This document shows positions 39,611-48,642 of a DNA stretch of 64,000 bases, one piece after another (within the stretch, counting starts at the first letter, position 1; the number at the start of each line of letters is the position of its first letter). This stretch comes from Cognatazoarcus halotolerans (GTDB lineage Bacteria > Pseudomonadota > Gammaproteobacteria > Burkholderiales > Rhodocyclaceae): positions 232,299 to 296,298 of the forward strand of contig NZ_WUAF01000002.1 in assembly GCF_009800965.1 (NCBI RefSeq), written 5' to 3'. Both the position numbers and the translations under genes were made by a program. Below the pieces are notes generated by a model, which was not told where the DNA came from, did not search any database, and saw only the letters and a list, made by a program, of their open reading frames with translations.

Positions 39611-40402
39611 TTACTGAAGCTTCTTCAGATACTCCTTGGTGAACAGCTTGTCCGGCAGATCCTTTTCGGCCATTTCGGAATAGCTCAGCACTGAAATCTC
39701 GCCCTTCTTGAGTGCATCCTCCATGACCAATCGGGTCGGGCGACTGGTGCCAGCCATCCGTTTGTAGTCCTCGTAGCGGCAGGTTTTCAGGAGGCGCCCC
39801 GAAAGAGAATAGAATTCAGCCTTTTGCGGCCGCCCGTCCTTTTCCCGCACCCAATAGATCACCTTTGCGTAGGTGACGCCCCGATCGGCTGCCTTGAGCT
39901 CGAGCACCTGGCTTTTTTCGCCGTCGTAGTCCTCGGTGCGTAGTATTCGGGGGACGTAGTCACCCGAAAAATTGGCGCGGGCGAGATCGCCATTGGCCAC
40001 CTGTCCAGTCAATCGCTGGGCGAGGGAAAGTCGCACTGGTTGCGATACGCTGGGGAGGAAGACCCACAGGTCGCGACCCTTCATCAGCAGAGCCTGACCG
40101 CGTTCCGAGGCGGGTTCCATGGTGAGCACCACGCTGTCTTCCGAGCCTTTCGACAACACTCGGTAGGTGCGGCTATCCTGCTGATTCTCTCCGTTCTTGC
40201 TCTCGATGCGGATGTCGACCTGGAAACCACTACGCGGAAAACGGATCTCGTCTGCCTTGCGGACGATCTCCCTGGCGATCGGATCTTCCCCTGGGGCGTT
40301 CGATTCTTCTGCGGCCAGCGCGTGATTCGGGCCCATTGGTCCAAATGCAGCGACCAGGGCCGCAATCAGCAAGCGTCGACGTGTTCTTTCGAAAGCTGGC
40401 AT
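39611..40402 (-). CDS. LolA-like outer membrane lipoprotein-sorting protein
   Basis: A 263-aa protein with an Arg-rich signal peptide (ERTRRRLLIAALVAAFG, ending around residue 30; the arginines loosely recall a Tat signal). The mature part matches the COG2834 group of LolA-fold periplasmic proteins (RGQALLMKGRDLWVFLPSVS, then LTGQVANGDLARANFSGDY). These may carry lipids or lipoproteins between membranes. It is divergent from an ABC ATPase gene 42 bp away, which suggests a common role. Confidence 0.83.
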   Translation of the reverse strand: MPAFERTRRRLLIAALVAAFGPMGPNHALAAEESNAPGEDPIAREIVRKADEIRFPRSGFQVDIRIESKNGENQQDSRTYRVLSKGSEDSVVLTMEPASERGQALLMKGRDLWVFLPSVSQPVRLSLAQRLTGQVANGDLARANFSGDYVPRILRTEDYDGEKSQVLELKAADRGVTYAKVIYWVREKDGRPQKAEFYSLSGRLLKTCRYEDYKRMAGTSRPTRLVMEDALKKGEISVLSYSEMAEKDLPDKLFTKEYLKKLQ

Positions 40403-40444
40403 GGTGATATCCTCTTAACATCTTGTCTGCGACTGTATACCGGG

Positions 40445-41191
40445 ATGGCAATCGTAAAACTCGAAAATGTTAGCAAGCATTACCGCTTGGGAGAGCAGGA
40501 TGTGACGGCTGTGAGCGATGTTTCGCTCGCAATCGAGCCAGGCGTCTTTCTGGCCATCGCCGGCCCTTCGGGTAGCGGAAAATCCACGCTTCTGAACATC
40601 ATCGGGTGCATCGATACGCCGAGTAGTGGCAAGGTGGTCGTGGAAGGCAAGGATGTCTCGGGACAGACGCCGGACCAGCTTGCCGACCTGCGTGCCCGTA
40701 CCATCGGCTTTATCTTTCAGACCTTTAATCTACTTCCGGTTCTGTCTGCGGCAGAAAACGTCGAATACCCCCTGCTGCAGTTTCCTGAGCTTGGCCAGGC
40801 CGAGCGCGATGCGCGGGTTGCTCGTTATCTGAAGATGGTCGGGCTTTCCAAGTATGCGGATCACCGGCCCAATCAGCTTTCAGGCGGCCAGCGTCAGCGA
40901 GTCGCGATTGCACGTGCACTCGCTACCCATTCCAGGATCGTGCTTGCCGATGAGCCGACGGCGAATCTGGACCGCAAGACCGGTGAGGAGATTCTTCGAT
41001 TGATGAAGAAGATCAATCGCCGTTACCAGACGACTTTCATCTTTTCTACCCACGATCGGAGGGTAATGAACATGGCCGATCGCCTGGTACGTATCGAGGA
41101 TGGCCGAATCACGCAGCTGGGTGTCCGCAGCGACGAAGGATGGGTGTTCGTGCAGGATCAGACGCGCGGCGAGGAAGCACCCGAGGTATAA
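40445..41191 (+). CDS. ABC transporter ATP-binding protein (LolD/MacB-like)
   Basis: A 248-aa ABC ATPase of the LolD/MacB/FtsE class. Walker A GPSGSGKST is at residues 40-48, the signature LSGGQRQR at 145-152, Walker B IVLADEPT at 165-172, and an H-loop His follows in IFSTHDRRV. This class normally works with an FtsX-like permease, but no such gene is in the window. I set the start at the ATG at 40445; the longer upstream frame runs through the divergent gene. Confidence 0.92.
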   Translation: MAIVKLENVSKHYRLGEQDVTAVSDVSLAIEPGVFLAIAGPSGSGKSTLLNIIGCIDTPSSGKVVVEGKDVSGQTPDQLADLRARTIGFIFQTFNLLPVLSAAENVEYPLLQFPELGQAERDARVARYLKMVGLSKYADHRPNQLSGGQRQRVAIARALATHSRIVLADEPTANLDRKTGEEILRLMKKINRRYQTTFIFSTHDRRVMNMADRLVRIEDGRITQLGVRSDEGWVFVQDQTRGEEAPEV

Positions 41192-41283
41192 ACACGGTGA
41201 CCAACGGTGCGCGGCGACGCGGATGCTCGGTGCTGCGCGCCCGTTTCGACTCGTGCCCAACCCTACTCGAGAAGGAAAATGTG

Positions 41284-42603
41284 ATGCCTGAAACCAGAAA
41301 GGCGCTGATCGCCGGTCTGACCATGCTGCCATTATTGGTATTTGCCTCGGACGATCTGGATGCTCTATTGACGCTGCCTGGCGACAAACCCGCAACGCCC
41401 CGAATTGCCGGTTTCGTGGAAGGTGCGGCTGCTTACACATTCTCCGAACCGACCCATTGGTCGAAGCTGCGTGTTCGTGGAGAGGCAAGCGCGGGGGGGC
41501 AGCTAGGTGCCGGCGTTAAGTGGAAGCTGGGGGCGAGGGCCGACATCGATGGCGCCTACACGCTGGAGGATGATTTCTATCCTTCCGCCGTCCAGCGAAA
41601 TCAGCGCTCGGAGTTGTCTCTGCGAGAGGCTTATCTGGATGTCTCCGCCGGTGAGTGGGATTTTCGGCTTGGGCGACAGCATGTCATCTGGGGTGAGATG
41701 GTCGGCCTTTTTTTTGCCGATGTGGTTTCGGCGCGCGACACACGTGAATTCTATCTGCCCGAGTTCGATCAGTTGCGGATTCCCCAGTGGGCCGCGCGTG
41801 CCGAATACTTCATGGATGACGTCCATGCGGAGCTGCTGTGGATTCCCTTTCCGGCAATAGACAATATCGGTAAACCCGGTTCCGATTTCTATGGTTTCGT
41901 TCCGACGGTGCCGAACTACCGGATTGCCGGCGAGGAGCGTCCGGAGCAGCGACTTGGCAATTCCAATTGGGGAGCGAGGTTGTCTACGCTGGTGTCGGGT
42001 TGGGATATGAGTGCATTTTTCTATCGGAGCACCGACGTATCACCGACCTATTATGGGAGTGTCGATTTGACCGGAGGCGCTCCGGTAATCGTGTTCACAC
42101 CGCGCCACGACCGGATTCGCCAGATCGGAGGTACTTTCTCCAAGGACCTGGGGGGGGCTGTCTTCAAGGGCGAATTGGTCCACACCCACGGACGCGCGCT
42201 CAATACCGCGGATCCGGCGGCACCGAATGGCTTGCATGAGACAGACATGGCCGACATGGTGGTTGGCCTCGACGTGCCGGTGCGCGACGTCTGGCGCGTC
42301 AACGGCCAGCTGTTCGGCCGGCGACATTTTTCCGCCGATCCGCTGACCGGTGTCGATGCCAACGAGACCGGCTATAGTCTTTTGCTTAACCGGAGTTTCG
42401 GGGATTCACTCGAGGCGGAGGTGCTCTACGTCGCCACGTTCAATCGTGGTGATTTCATGGTTCGACCGAAAGTGGTCTGGCAGATGGATCCTCTTTGGCG
42501 ACTGCAGGGCGGGGTGGATCTTTTCGGCGGTGATCGGACGGGCCTTTTTGGACGTTTCGATCACAGCGATCGCGCCTACGTGGAGGTCCGCAGATCGTTC
42601 TGA
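41284..42603 (+). CDS. DUF1302-like outer membrane beta-barrel protein
   Basis: A 439-aa predicted outer-membrane barrel: a signal peptide (ending VFAS, about residue 20), alternating strands throughout, and a C-terminal YVEVRRSF ending in Phe. The segment EWDFRLGRQHVIWGEMVGLFFADVV is typical of the DUF1302 family, often linked to hydrophobic substrate uptake or RND/LolA loci. AAGGA lies 7 bp before the ATG (a GTG one codon upstream is possible). It lies 92 bp after the ABC ATPase and may share its role. Confidence 0.78.
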   Translation: MPETRKALIAGLTMLPLLVFASDDLDALLTLPGDKPATPRIAGFVEGAAAYTFSEPTHWSKLRVRGEASAGGQLGAGVKWKLGARADIDGAYTLEDDFYPSAVQRNQRSELSLREAYLDVSAGEWDFRLGRQHVIWGEMVGLFFADVVSARDTREFYLPEFDQLRIPQWAARAEYFMDDVHAELLWIPFPAIDNIGKPGSDFYGFVPTVPNYRIAGEERPEQRLGNSNWGARLSTLVSGWDMSAFFYRSTDVSPTYYGSVDLTGGAPVIVFTPRHDRIRQIGGTFSKDLGGAVFKGELVHTHGRALNTADPAAPNGLHETDMADMVVGLDVPVRDVWRVNGQLFGRRHFSADPLTGVDANETGYSLLLNRSFGDSLEAEVLYVATFNRGDFMVRPKVVWQMDPLWRLQGGVDLFGGDRTGLFGRFDHSDRAYVEVRRSF

Positions 42604-42798
42604 CGCCCGGAAGGGCTGCCCCAATTGCCGAGTGCTCGAGCCGGAAGCGCCGCTCCGAACCGATGCAGCGCTGACAGCTGATTCGGGCGGGGTTTTTTCA
42701 GTTTGCATAGTTGGGAAGAAGTATCTTGTATATTCCCGCCGCGTGCATTTGTTCCTACGCCCATGCGCCGTGTGCCGGTAGCATCGGTGAAATCCTGT

Positions 42799-42816
42799 AC
42801 GGGCATGCTTGCCCGT
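42799..42816. other. Hairpin upstream of the polysaccharide cluster
   Basis: ACGGGCA (42799-42805) and TGCCCGT (42810-42816) form a perfect 7-bp stem over TGCT, 27 bp before the first gene of the cluster. No T-run follows, so it is not a classic terminator; it could be an operator or act in the 5' leader. The 240-bp gap upstream also has a loose sigma70 match (TTGCAT near 42703, TGTATA 18 bases on). Confidence 0.35.
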
Positions 42817-42843
42817 CCGTCTGGCCGAAGAAGTGAGGTGATC

Positions 42844-43470
42844 ATGTCCAGTTTGCGTTGTTCGGTTTTCTCGATTTTCCGCATGGTGGCCATTGCGCTG
42901 CTTGCTGTTGCCGCCGCGGGTTGTGCCACCCAGTTCCCGCCGGCACCTCCTGCCGCTGCATCGGCGGATTACAACTATCTGATCGGCCCGGGCGACAGCG
43001 TAAGCATTCAGGTCTGGCGCAACCCGGAACTGTCGTCTTCCGTGCCAGTGCGGCCTGACGGCAAGATCACAGCCCCCCTGGTTGAGGACCTTCCCGCAAT
43101 GGGCAAGGATCCCAGTACGCTTGCGCGTGATATCGAGAAGGAACTCGCCAAGTACATTCGCGATCCGGTCGTGACCGTTATCGTGACCGGATTCGTCGGG
43201 CCGTACAGCGAACAGATCCGTGTGGTTGGCGAGGCCGCCAAGCCGCAGACCCTGCCTTATCGCCAGAAGATGACCCTGCTTGATCTCATGATTGCGGTGG
43301 GGGGCATCACTGACTTTGCCGATGGCAATCGGGCCACGATTCTGCGCACCTCCGAGGGCAACAAGCAATACAGCGTGCGGATCAAGGATCTCATCAAGGA
43401 CGGCGATGTGTCTGCCAACGTCGAGATGCGTCCGGGCGACGTTTTGATCATTCCGCAGAGTTGGTTCTGA
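42844..43470 (+). CDS. XrtA-system polysaccharide export lipoprotein (Wza-like)
   Basis: A 208-aa outer-membrane export protein of the Wza/KpsD type (smaller PEP-CTERM/XrtA form). A lipobox (AAAGC, Cys27) is followed by the polysaccharide export domain (YLIGPGDSVSIQVWRNPELS, RPDGKITAPLVEDLPAMGK) and one SLBB domain (VRVVGEAAKPQTLPYRQKMTLLD). It is the first gene of the cluster and gives the polymer its route out. GAGGTG precedes the ATG. Confidence 0.93.
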   Translation: MSSLRCSVFSIFRMVAIALLAVAAAGCATQFPPAPPAAASADYNYLIGPGDSVSIQVWRNPELSSSVPVRPDGKITAPLVEDLPAMGKDPSTLARDIEKELAKYIRDPVVTVIVTGFVGPYSEQIRVVGEAAKPQTLPYRQKMTLLDLMIAVGGITDFADGNRATILRTSEGNKQYSVRIKDLIKDGDVSANVEMRPGDVLIIPQSWF

Positions 43471-43509
43471 GCATAAACCACGGCCTGCCGGCCGGTTGAG
43501 AGTGAGTTG

Positions 43510-45060
43510 ATGGAAGATATCGTCAGACAATTGATTGGCTATGTACGTGCCATGTGGCTCTACCGCTGGTGGGGGCTGCTGGCCGCGTGGCTGGTCGGCA
43601 TCGCTGCCGCCATCGGCATTTACATGCTGCCGGATCGGTATGAATCCTCGGCGCGGATATTCGTTGATACGCAATCGGTATTGAAACCGCTGATGTCGGG
43701 GCTGGCGGTCCAGCCGAATATCGACCAACAGGTCACTATTCTCAGCCGCACCCTGATCAGCAGGCCGAACATCGAGAAACTCATACGGATGGCGGATCTG
43801 GACCTCACGATCAAGAATGAAAAGGACCGTGAGGCCTTGATCGACAAGATGACTCGGAGTCTCGCCATCCGCAGCACCGGCCGCGACAATCTCTTTACCC
43901 TGTCGTATCAGGATGAGCAGGCCGAGCGCGCCCGCCGGGTCGTTCAGTCCTTCGTTTCGATCTTTGTTGAGTCGGGTTTGGGTGACAAGCGAAAGGACAC
44001 GGATACGGCGCGGCGCTTTATCGAAGAACAGATCAGCGGATATGAGCAGAAGCTCGAAGACGCCGAGAATCGGCTCAAGGAGTTCAAACTCAAGAATATG
44101 GCAATGATGGGCGAGGGGCGGCCCGACTATTTTTCCCAGCTGTCGAAGGTAACTGCCGATCTCGAGCAGGCGAGACTTGAACTGCGTGAGGCGCAGAATT
44201 CGCGTGATGCCCTTAAGCGTCAATTATTGGGTGAAGAGCCGGTGCTGTTGCCGCAGGCTCAGGCGCCATCGCTCTCCTCGGTGTCGATTCCCGATATCGA
44301 CGGACGGATTGATGCCCTGAAGAAGAATCTGGATGGAATGCTTCAGCGTTTCACCGAGGCGCATCCTGACGTAATCGGTACCCGGCGAGTGATTGCTCAA
44401 CTCGAAGAACAGAAGAGAAAGGAGATCGAGCTTCGCAGCAAGGAGGCCCCGAGCCAGTTCGGATCGCTCAATTCCAATCCCGTGTATCAGCAAATGAAGC
44501 TGGCGATGGGTGAGGCTGAGGCGAACGTCGCGTCCTTGCAGGCACGGGTGTCCGAATACCAGAGTCGGTACGACGCGCTCCGCAAGGCATCGCAGCTGGT
44601 GCCTCAGATCGAGGCCGAGTACGCGCAGCTGAACCGAGACTACGAGATCAACAAGAAGAACTACGAGTCGCTCGTCGCTCGCCGCGAGTCCGCGAACATG
44701 TCGGTTGAAATGGAGTCGACCTCGGGCATTGCCGAATTCCGCTTGATCGATCCGCCCTCGATTCCGTTGAAACCGGCGGCTCCGAACAGGGTGCTTCTCA
44801 TGCCTGCTGGCGGTGTGGCCGCGCTTGGCGCGGGATTGGCGCTGATGTTCCTCTTGAGCCAACTGCGTCCTACGTTCCAGGATGCGAGAGTACTGCGCGA
44901 GATCTCCGGTCTTCCCTTGCTTGGTACGGTGTCGATGATTCCTGACGATGGGCGCAAACGCAGGGCCAGGAATTCGAACCTCTTCTTTGCCGGTGGCTTG
45001 GCCGGGCTGGTCGGCTGCTTTGCAGTGCTGACGGCAATGCTTGCCATCATGCAGGCTTGA
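43510..45060 (+). CDS. XrtA-system chain-length determinant / polysaccharide co-polymerase (Wzz/GumC-like)
   Basis: A 516-aa inner-membrane protein with an N-terminal membrane segment (about residues 21-40) and the Wzz domain (YESSARIFVDTQSVLKPLMSG). A long periplasmic coiled coil (about residues 150-400) follows, then a second membrane segment near residue 435 with a Pro-rich approach (PPSIPLKPAAPNRVL). The C-terminal end shows a further hydrophobic stretch (NLFFAGGLAGLVGCFAVLTAML). The start is the ATG at 43510; a TTG one codon upstream is in frame. Confidence 0.92.
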   Translation: MEDIVRQLIGYVRAMWLYRWWGLLAAWLVGIAAAIGIYMLPDRYESSARIFVDTQSVLKPLMSGLAVQPNIDQQVTILSRTLISRPNIEKLIRMADLDLTIKNEKDREALIDKMTRSLAIRSTGRDNLFTLSYQDEQAERARRVVQSFVSIFVESGLGDKRKDTDTARRFIEEQISGYEQKLEDAENRLKEFKLKNMAMMGEGRPDYFSQLSKVTADLEQARLELREAQNSRDALKRQLLGEEPVLLPQAQAPSLSSVSIPDIDGRIDALKKNLDGMLQRFTEAHPDVIGTRRVIAQLEEQKRKEIELRSKEAPSQFGSLNSNPVYQQMKLAMGEAEANVASLQARVSEYQSRYDALRKASQLVPQIEAEYAQLNRDYEINKKNYESLVARRESANMSVEMESTSGIAEFRLIDPPSIPLKPAAPNRVLLMPAGGVAALGAGLALMFLLSQLRPTFQDARVLREISGLPLLGTVSMIPDDGRKRRARNSNLFFAGGLAGLVGCFAVLTAMLAIMQA

Positions 45061-45073
45061 CCAGGAGTTAGCC

Positions 45074-46051
45074 GTGAGTCTTATCGAGAAAGCTGTAGAG
45101 CGACTGGACAAACTCAAACAGGCTGGTGCGCAATTGCCACCTGCCGACGAACAACAAGCGGCCGAGACCACTGATTCCCGGGGCGCTGCCGAGCGGGCCA
45201 GGGTGCAGACGAAGGCTGCGCCAGCCGAGCGGGGCCTGCAAGCGGGCGACGGGGAGGCTTCGCCGGCACCTCAGCGACCTGTCGTCGATGTGAAAATTGA
45301 TCTCAAGCGTCTCAATGAGCTCGGCATGGTGACGCCGGATCAGCCGAAATCGCTTATCGCCGAACAATATCGCCTCGTCAAGCGGCCCTTACTTACCAAT
45401 GCACAAGGCCGTGGGGCTCAGCAGATCGAGGCGGGCAACCTCATCATGGTTACGAGCTCGCTCCCTGGAGAGGGGAAGAGCTTCACCGCGATCAATCTCG
45501 CAATCAGTATCGCCATGGAACTGGACTACACGGTCCTGTTGGTTGACGCAGACGTGTCGAAACCGTCGGTGCTGCGCAATCTTGGTTTGCCGGCGGCAAA
45601 GGGGCTCATGGACGTGCTCGTCGGCGAGCAGATGGACCTTTCCGATGTACTGCTGCGGACGAATATCGACAAATTGAGCATTCTTCCGGCGGGTATGGCC
45701 CACGAGAGGGCGACGGAACTGCTCGCGAGCGACGGCATGAACCAGCTCCTCGAAGAAATGGCGACCCGTTACGCTGACAGGATAATCATTTTCGACTCGC
45801 CGCCGTTGCTGGTCACCACCGAGGCGCGAACGCTGGCGACGCACATGGGGCAGGTTGTGATGGTCGTCGAAGCAAATCGTACGACGCATTCGACCGTGCA
45901 GCAGGCCATCGCGACGATCGAGGCCTGCCCGGTGAAGATGATGCTGCTCAACAAGGCGCGCGAAAGTGGTCCGGGCGGATATTACGGATATGGTTATGGC
46001 TACGGTTACGGTTACGGCGGGAGTGGGGATGGACGTGTCGAAGCAGCCTGA
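45074..46051 (+). CDS. XrtA-associated bacterial tyrosine autokinase (BY-kinase)
   Basis: A 325-aa cytoplasmic BY-kinase (CapB/EpsG type) that controls polymer length with its membrane partner just upstream. Walker A is SSLPGEGKSFT at residues 128-138, Walker A' LLVDADVS from 155, and Walker B IIIFDSPPLL near 238. The C-terminus has the Tyr cluster (YYGYGYGYGYGYG, seven Tyr) that such kinases phosphorylate on themselves. The start is GTG at 45074, with AGGAG 7 bp upstream. Its 3' end overlaps the next gene by 23 bp. Confidence 0.93.
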   Translation: MSLIEKAVERLDKLKQAGAQLPPADEQQAAETTDSRGAAERARVQTKAAPAERGLQAGDGEASPAPQRPVVDVKIDLKRLNELGMVTPDQPKSLIAEQYRLVKRPLLTNAQGRGAQQIEAGNLIMVTSSLPGEGKSFTAINLAISIAMELDYTVLLVDADVSKPSVLRNLGLPAAKGLMDVLVGEQMDLSDVLLRTNIDKLSILPAGMAHERATELLASDGMNQLLEEMATRYADRIIIFDSPPLLVTTEARTLATHMGQVVMVVEANRTTHSTVQQAIATIEACPVKMMLLNKARESGPGGYYGYGYGYGYGYGGSGDGRVEAA

Positions 46052-47558
46052 AGCTTCGATGTTGCGACCGATCTGTCGGGCGCTGATGGCATGCGGCCTT
46101 GTTTTCGCGTCGGCGTCAGCATCGGCACAGGGTGTCATGGTCAGCGAGACTTTGAGCGTTTCCGAAACCTACACCGACAATGTCGGTGCCGCCAATAACG
46201 GGACTGCCGGGAGTGACTGGATCACGCAGATTTCGCCCGGGGTGGCGATTTCCCGAAAGTCCGGACGCTTGAGCGGTAGTTTCGCGGCATCGTTGAACGG
46301 ACAGTTTTACGCGAATGATTCGAGTCGCAATACCTCGTATCTCCAGTTGACCAGCAATGGCGCGTTCATTGCGGTGGATGACATGCTCTTCGTCGATTTT
46401 GGCGCGTCCATCAAACGCGAGAGCGTTTCCGCCTTCTCGTCGGGAACGCTAGGCGACGAGCTGAATTCGTCGAACCAGGAGCTGGTCCGGCGTTTCTTCC
46501 TGGCTCCGAGACTCGCATTCCGTCTTGGCAAGGATATCAATGGAAATCTGAGCTACCGTCAGGAGTGGACAAGTGGCGGTGGTCAAGTGCTGGATAGTCG
46601 CAACCAGCGCACGGCTATCCTGAGTCTTTCGAACCCGTTGGCATTTGGTCCCTTTGGGTGGGATATCAACTACCAGGACAGGGAGAGCGACGGAGGCAGC
46701 GCCATCAGATCGGTTGCGAGCCAGACGGCGCGCGCAACCTTGATATATTCGGTTTCGCCTCAGCTCAATCTGAGAGTGCTTGGGGGGCACGAGCGAAACG
46801 ACTATACGGTAGGCAAGGACGTGTCGCGGAGCTTCAGCGGCGGCGGCTTCGACTGGCGTCCGACCGATCGTACAGATTTCTCTGCTACTGCCGAGAACCG
46901 CTTCTTTGGCACGGGATATAACGTTTCGTTCAATCACCGAATGCCGTTGAGCAGCTTCGAGCTTGGCTATGTTCGAGATGTCGCATCCACCGAGACGACT
47001 GCGTTCGTCAGTGCCGCCGACCTGCTTTTCCCAGGGATTTATGATGCTCTGACGACGATTTCGGACCCCGCCGAACGAGAGGCTCAGGCCCGTGCCCTGG
47101 CTGTCCTGCTTGGTAGCGGCGTGCCACCGATCGGTTTCATCACCAATACGGAATTCATTGATCGCAGTGCCTGGTTCGGTTTCACGATCAACGGTGCACG
47201 GAATACGCTGGCATTTCGTTCGAGCCGCTCGGAGCGCTCGGCGCTCTCCCCGGATCTGGCGCTCGTGCCGGGCGATGATCTCGCCAAATACTCGAGAACG
47301 ATCACCAAAGCCTCGTCGATCTCCCTTCAGCATCGCTTGAACGGTCTTTCGTCGTTGACCCTGTCGTACTCGGTGAGCGATGCGAAGGGTGAGGGCATAA
47401 CGGTGCAGGACGTGAGCAGACGTGCCTTGACCGGAGGGTTCAACACCAAGTTGAGCCCGCGCACGTCCGTGTCGCTCGTGCTTCGCCACCAGTCCGCGTC
47501 CGGATCCTACGATTACACCGAAAACGCGCTTGTTGGCTCCGTCAGCACGCGCTTCTGA
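46029..47558 (+). CDS. XrtA/PEP-CTERM system-associated outer membrane beta-barrel protein
   Basis: A 509-aa outer-membrane protein: a signal peptide (about residues 1-35, ending ASAQG), then repeating strands with many Ser/Thr/Gly (SETLSVSETYTDNVG, GFNTKLSPRTSVSLVLRHQS) and a C-terminal Phe (GSVSTRF). It matches the PEP-CTERM-associated barrel family in length and place, between the BY-kinase and the AAA ATPase. The ATG overlaps the BY-kinase gene. It may complete the export path; no function is shown. Confidence 0.85.
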   Translation: MDVSKQPEASMLRPICRALMACGLVFASASASAQGVMVSETLSVSETYTDNVGAANNGTAGSDWITQISPGVAISRKSGRLSGSFAASLNGQFYANDSSRNTSYLQLTSNGAFIAVDDMLFVDFGASIKRESVSAFSSGTLGDELNSSNQELVRRFFLAPRLAFRLGKDINGNLSYRQEWTSGGGQVLDSRNQRTAILSLSNPLAFGPFGWDINYQDRESDGGSAIRSVASQTARATLIYSVSPQLNLRVLGGHERNDYTVGKDVSRSFSGGGFDWRPTDRTDFSATAENRFFGTGYNVSFNHRMPLSSFELGYVRDVASTETTAFVSAADLLFPGIYDALTTISDPAEREAQARALAVLLGSGVPPIGFITNTEFIDRSAWFGFTINGARNTLAFRSSRSERSALSPDLALVPGDDLAKYSRTITKASSISLQHRLNGLSSLTLSYSVSDAKGEGITVQDVSRRALTGGFNTKLSPRTSVSLVLRHQSASGSYDYTENALVGSVSTRF

Positions 47559-47568
47559 GCAAGTCACG

Positions 47569-48642
47569 ATGTACGAAGCCTATTACGGATTTTCCGGAAA
47601 ACCATTCCAGCTGAACCCTGATCCTGCTTTTTTCTTTGGGAGCCGGGGACACAGACGGGCAATGGCCTATCTTGAGTATGGTCTCCATCAGAACGAAGGT
47701 TTCATCGTTATCACCGGTGAGATCGGCGCTGGGAAGACCACCCTCGTGCGCAGTCTGCTCGAGAAACTCGATCCGTCCAGAGTCGTGGCAGCGCAACTCG
47801 TGAGCACCCAGATCGATGCTGACAACATCCTGCGATTGGTGGCTGCTGCGTTTGGTATTCCATCACGCAGCCTCGACAAGGCGGATCTGCTGCTGGCGCT
47901 CGAAGCCTTCCTCGTGGCCACGACCGCGGCCGGAAAGCGCGCCCTGTTGATCGTCGATGAGGCACAGAATCTCACACAGGGGGCGGTGGAAGAGCTACGC
48001 ATGCTGTCCAATTTCCAGCTAGAGGATCATTCCCTGCTCCAGAGTTTTCTGATCGGGCAGCCGGAGTTCAGGGAGATGATGCAGAGTCCGCAGATGCAGC
48101 AGTTGCGCCAGCGGGTCATCGCTTCCTACCACCTCGGACCACTTGATGGTGAGGAAACTCGGGCATATGTGGAGCACCGCCTGGGCCACGTGAACTGGAA
48201 CGGGAAGTCGCCCCGTATAGAGCCCGAGGCCTTTCACTCAATCTATGCTGCAAGCAGCGGAATTCCGCGCAGAATCAATACCCTGTGTGACCGCCTTCTT
48301 CTTGCCGGCTTTCTTGCCGAGAAAAAGGCGCTTGGGCCCGATGATGTTGCGGCCGTAGTCGAGGAACTGCACGAAGAGCACATGGCTGGCGGCGCCGGTG
48401 ATGCGGTCGTCCGTCCGATTTCCGGCCCGGTGGCGTCACGGCCGACAGGGAATCTCTCGTTGGCAGGAGTCGAGCTGGACCCCGAGATTGCCGGCCGCCT
48501 GTCAGAACTGGCCGGCAGTTTCGATGCACAGCGATTCGAGGCCCGTCTTGCGAACGTCGAGAGGACTCTGGCCGCGACCCTGAGTCTGCTCAACGAGCTT
48601 GCCGACAAGCGTCAGGCAAAGGATCGATCGGGAGCGGCATGA
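47569..48642 (+). CDS. XrtA-associated AAA ATPase (ExeA/GspA-like)
   Basis: A 357-aa ATPase. The N-terminal MYEAYYGFSGKPFQLNPDP and FGSRGHRRAMAYLEYGL are typical of the ExeA family. Walker A is GEIGAGKTT (residues 50-58) and Walker B LLIVDEAQN near 126-134, with an arginine-finger region later. A C-terminal coiled-coil tail lacks the membrane anchor of ExeA. It probably helps to assemble the secretion system. The stop overlaps the deacetylase gene (ATGA). Confidence 0.9.
   Translation: MYEAYYGFSGKPFQLNPDPAFFFGSRGHRRAMAYLEYGLHQNEGFIVITGEIGAGKTTLVRSLLEKLDPSRVVAAQLVSTQIDADNILRLVAAAFGIPSRSLDKADLLLALEAFLVATTAAGKRALLIVDEAQNLTQGAVEELRMLSNFQLEDHSLLQSFLIGQPEFREMMQSPQMQQLRQRVIASYHLGPLDGEETRAYVEHRLGHVNWNGKSPRIEPEAFHSIYAASSGIPRRINTLCDRLLLAGFLAEKKALGPDDVAAVVEELHEEHMAGGAGDAVVRPISGPVASRPTGNLSLAGVELDPEIAGRLSELAGSFDAQRFEARLANVERTLAATLSLLNELADKRQAKDRSGAA

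Noticed and set aside
42406-44223. 605-aa ORF on the - strand crossing two genes
   Set aside because: It runs through the DUF1302-like gene, the leader region and the export genes; a shadow frame of GC-rich codons.
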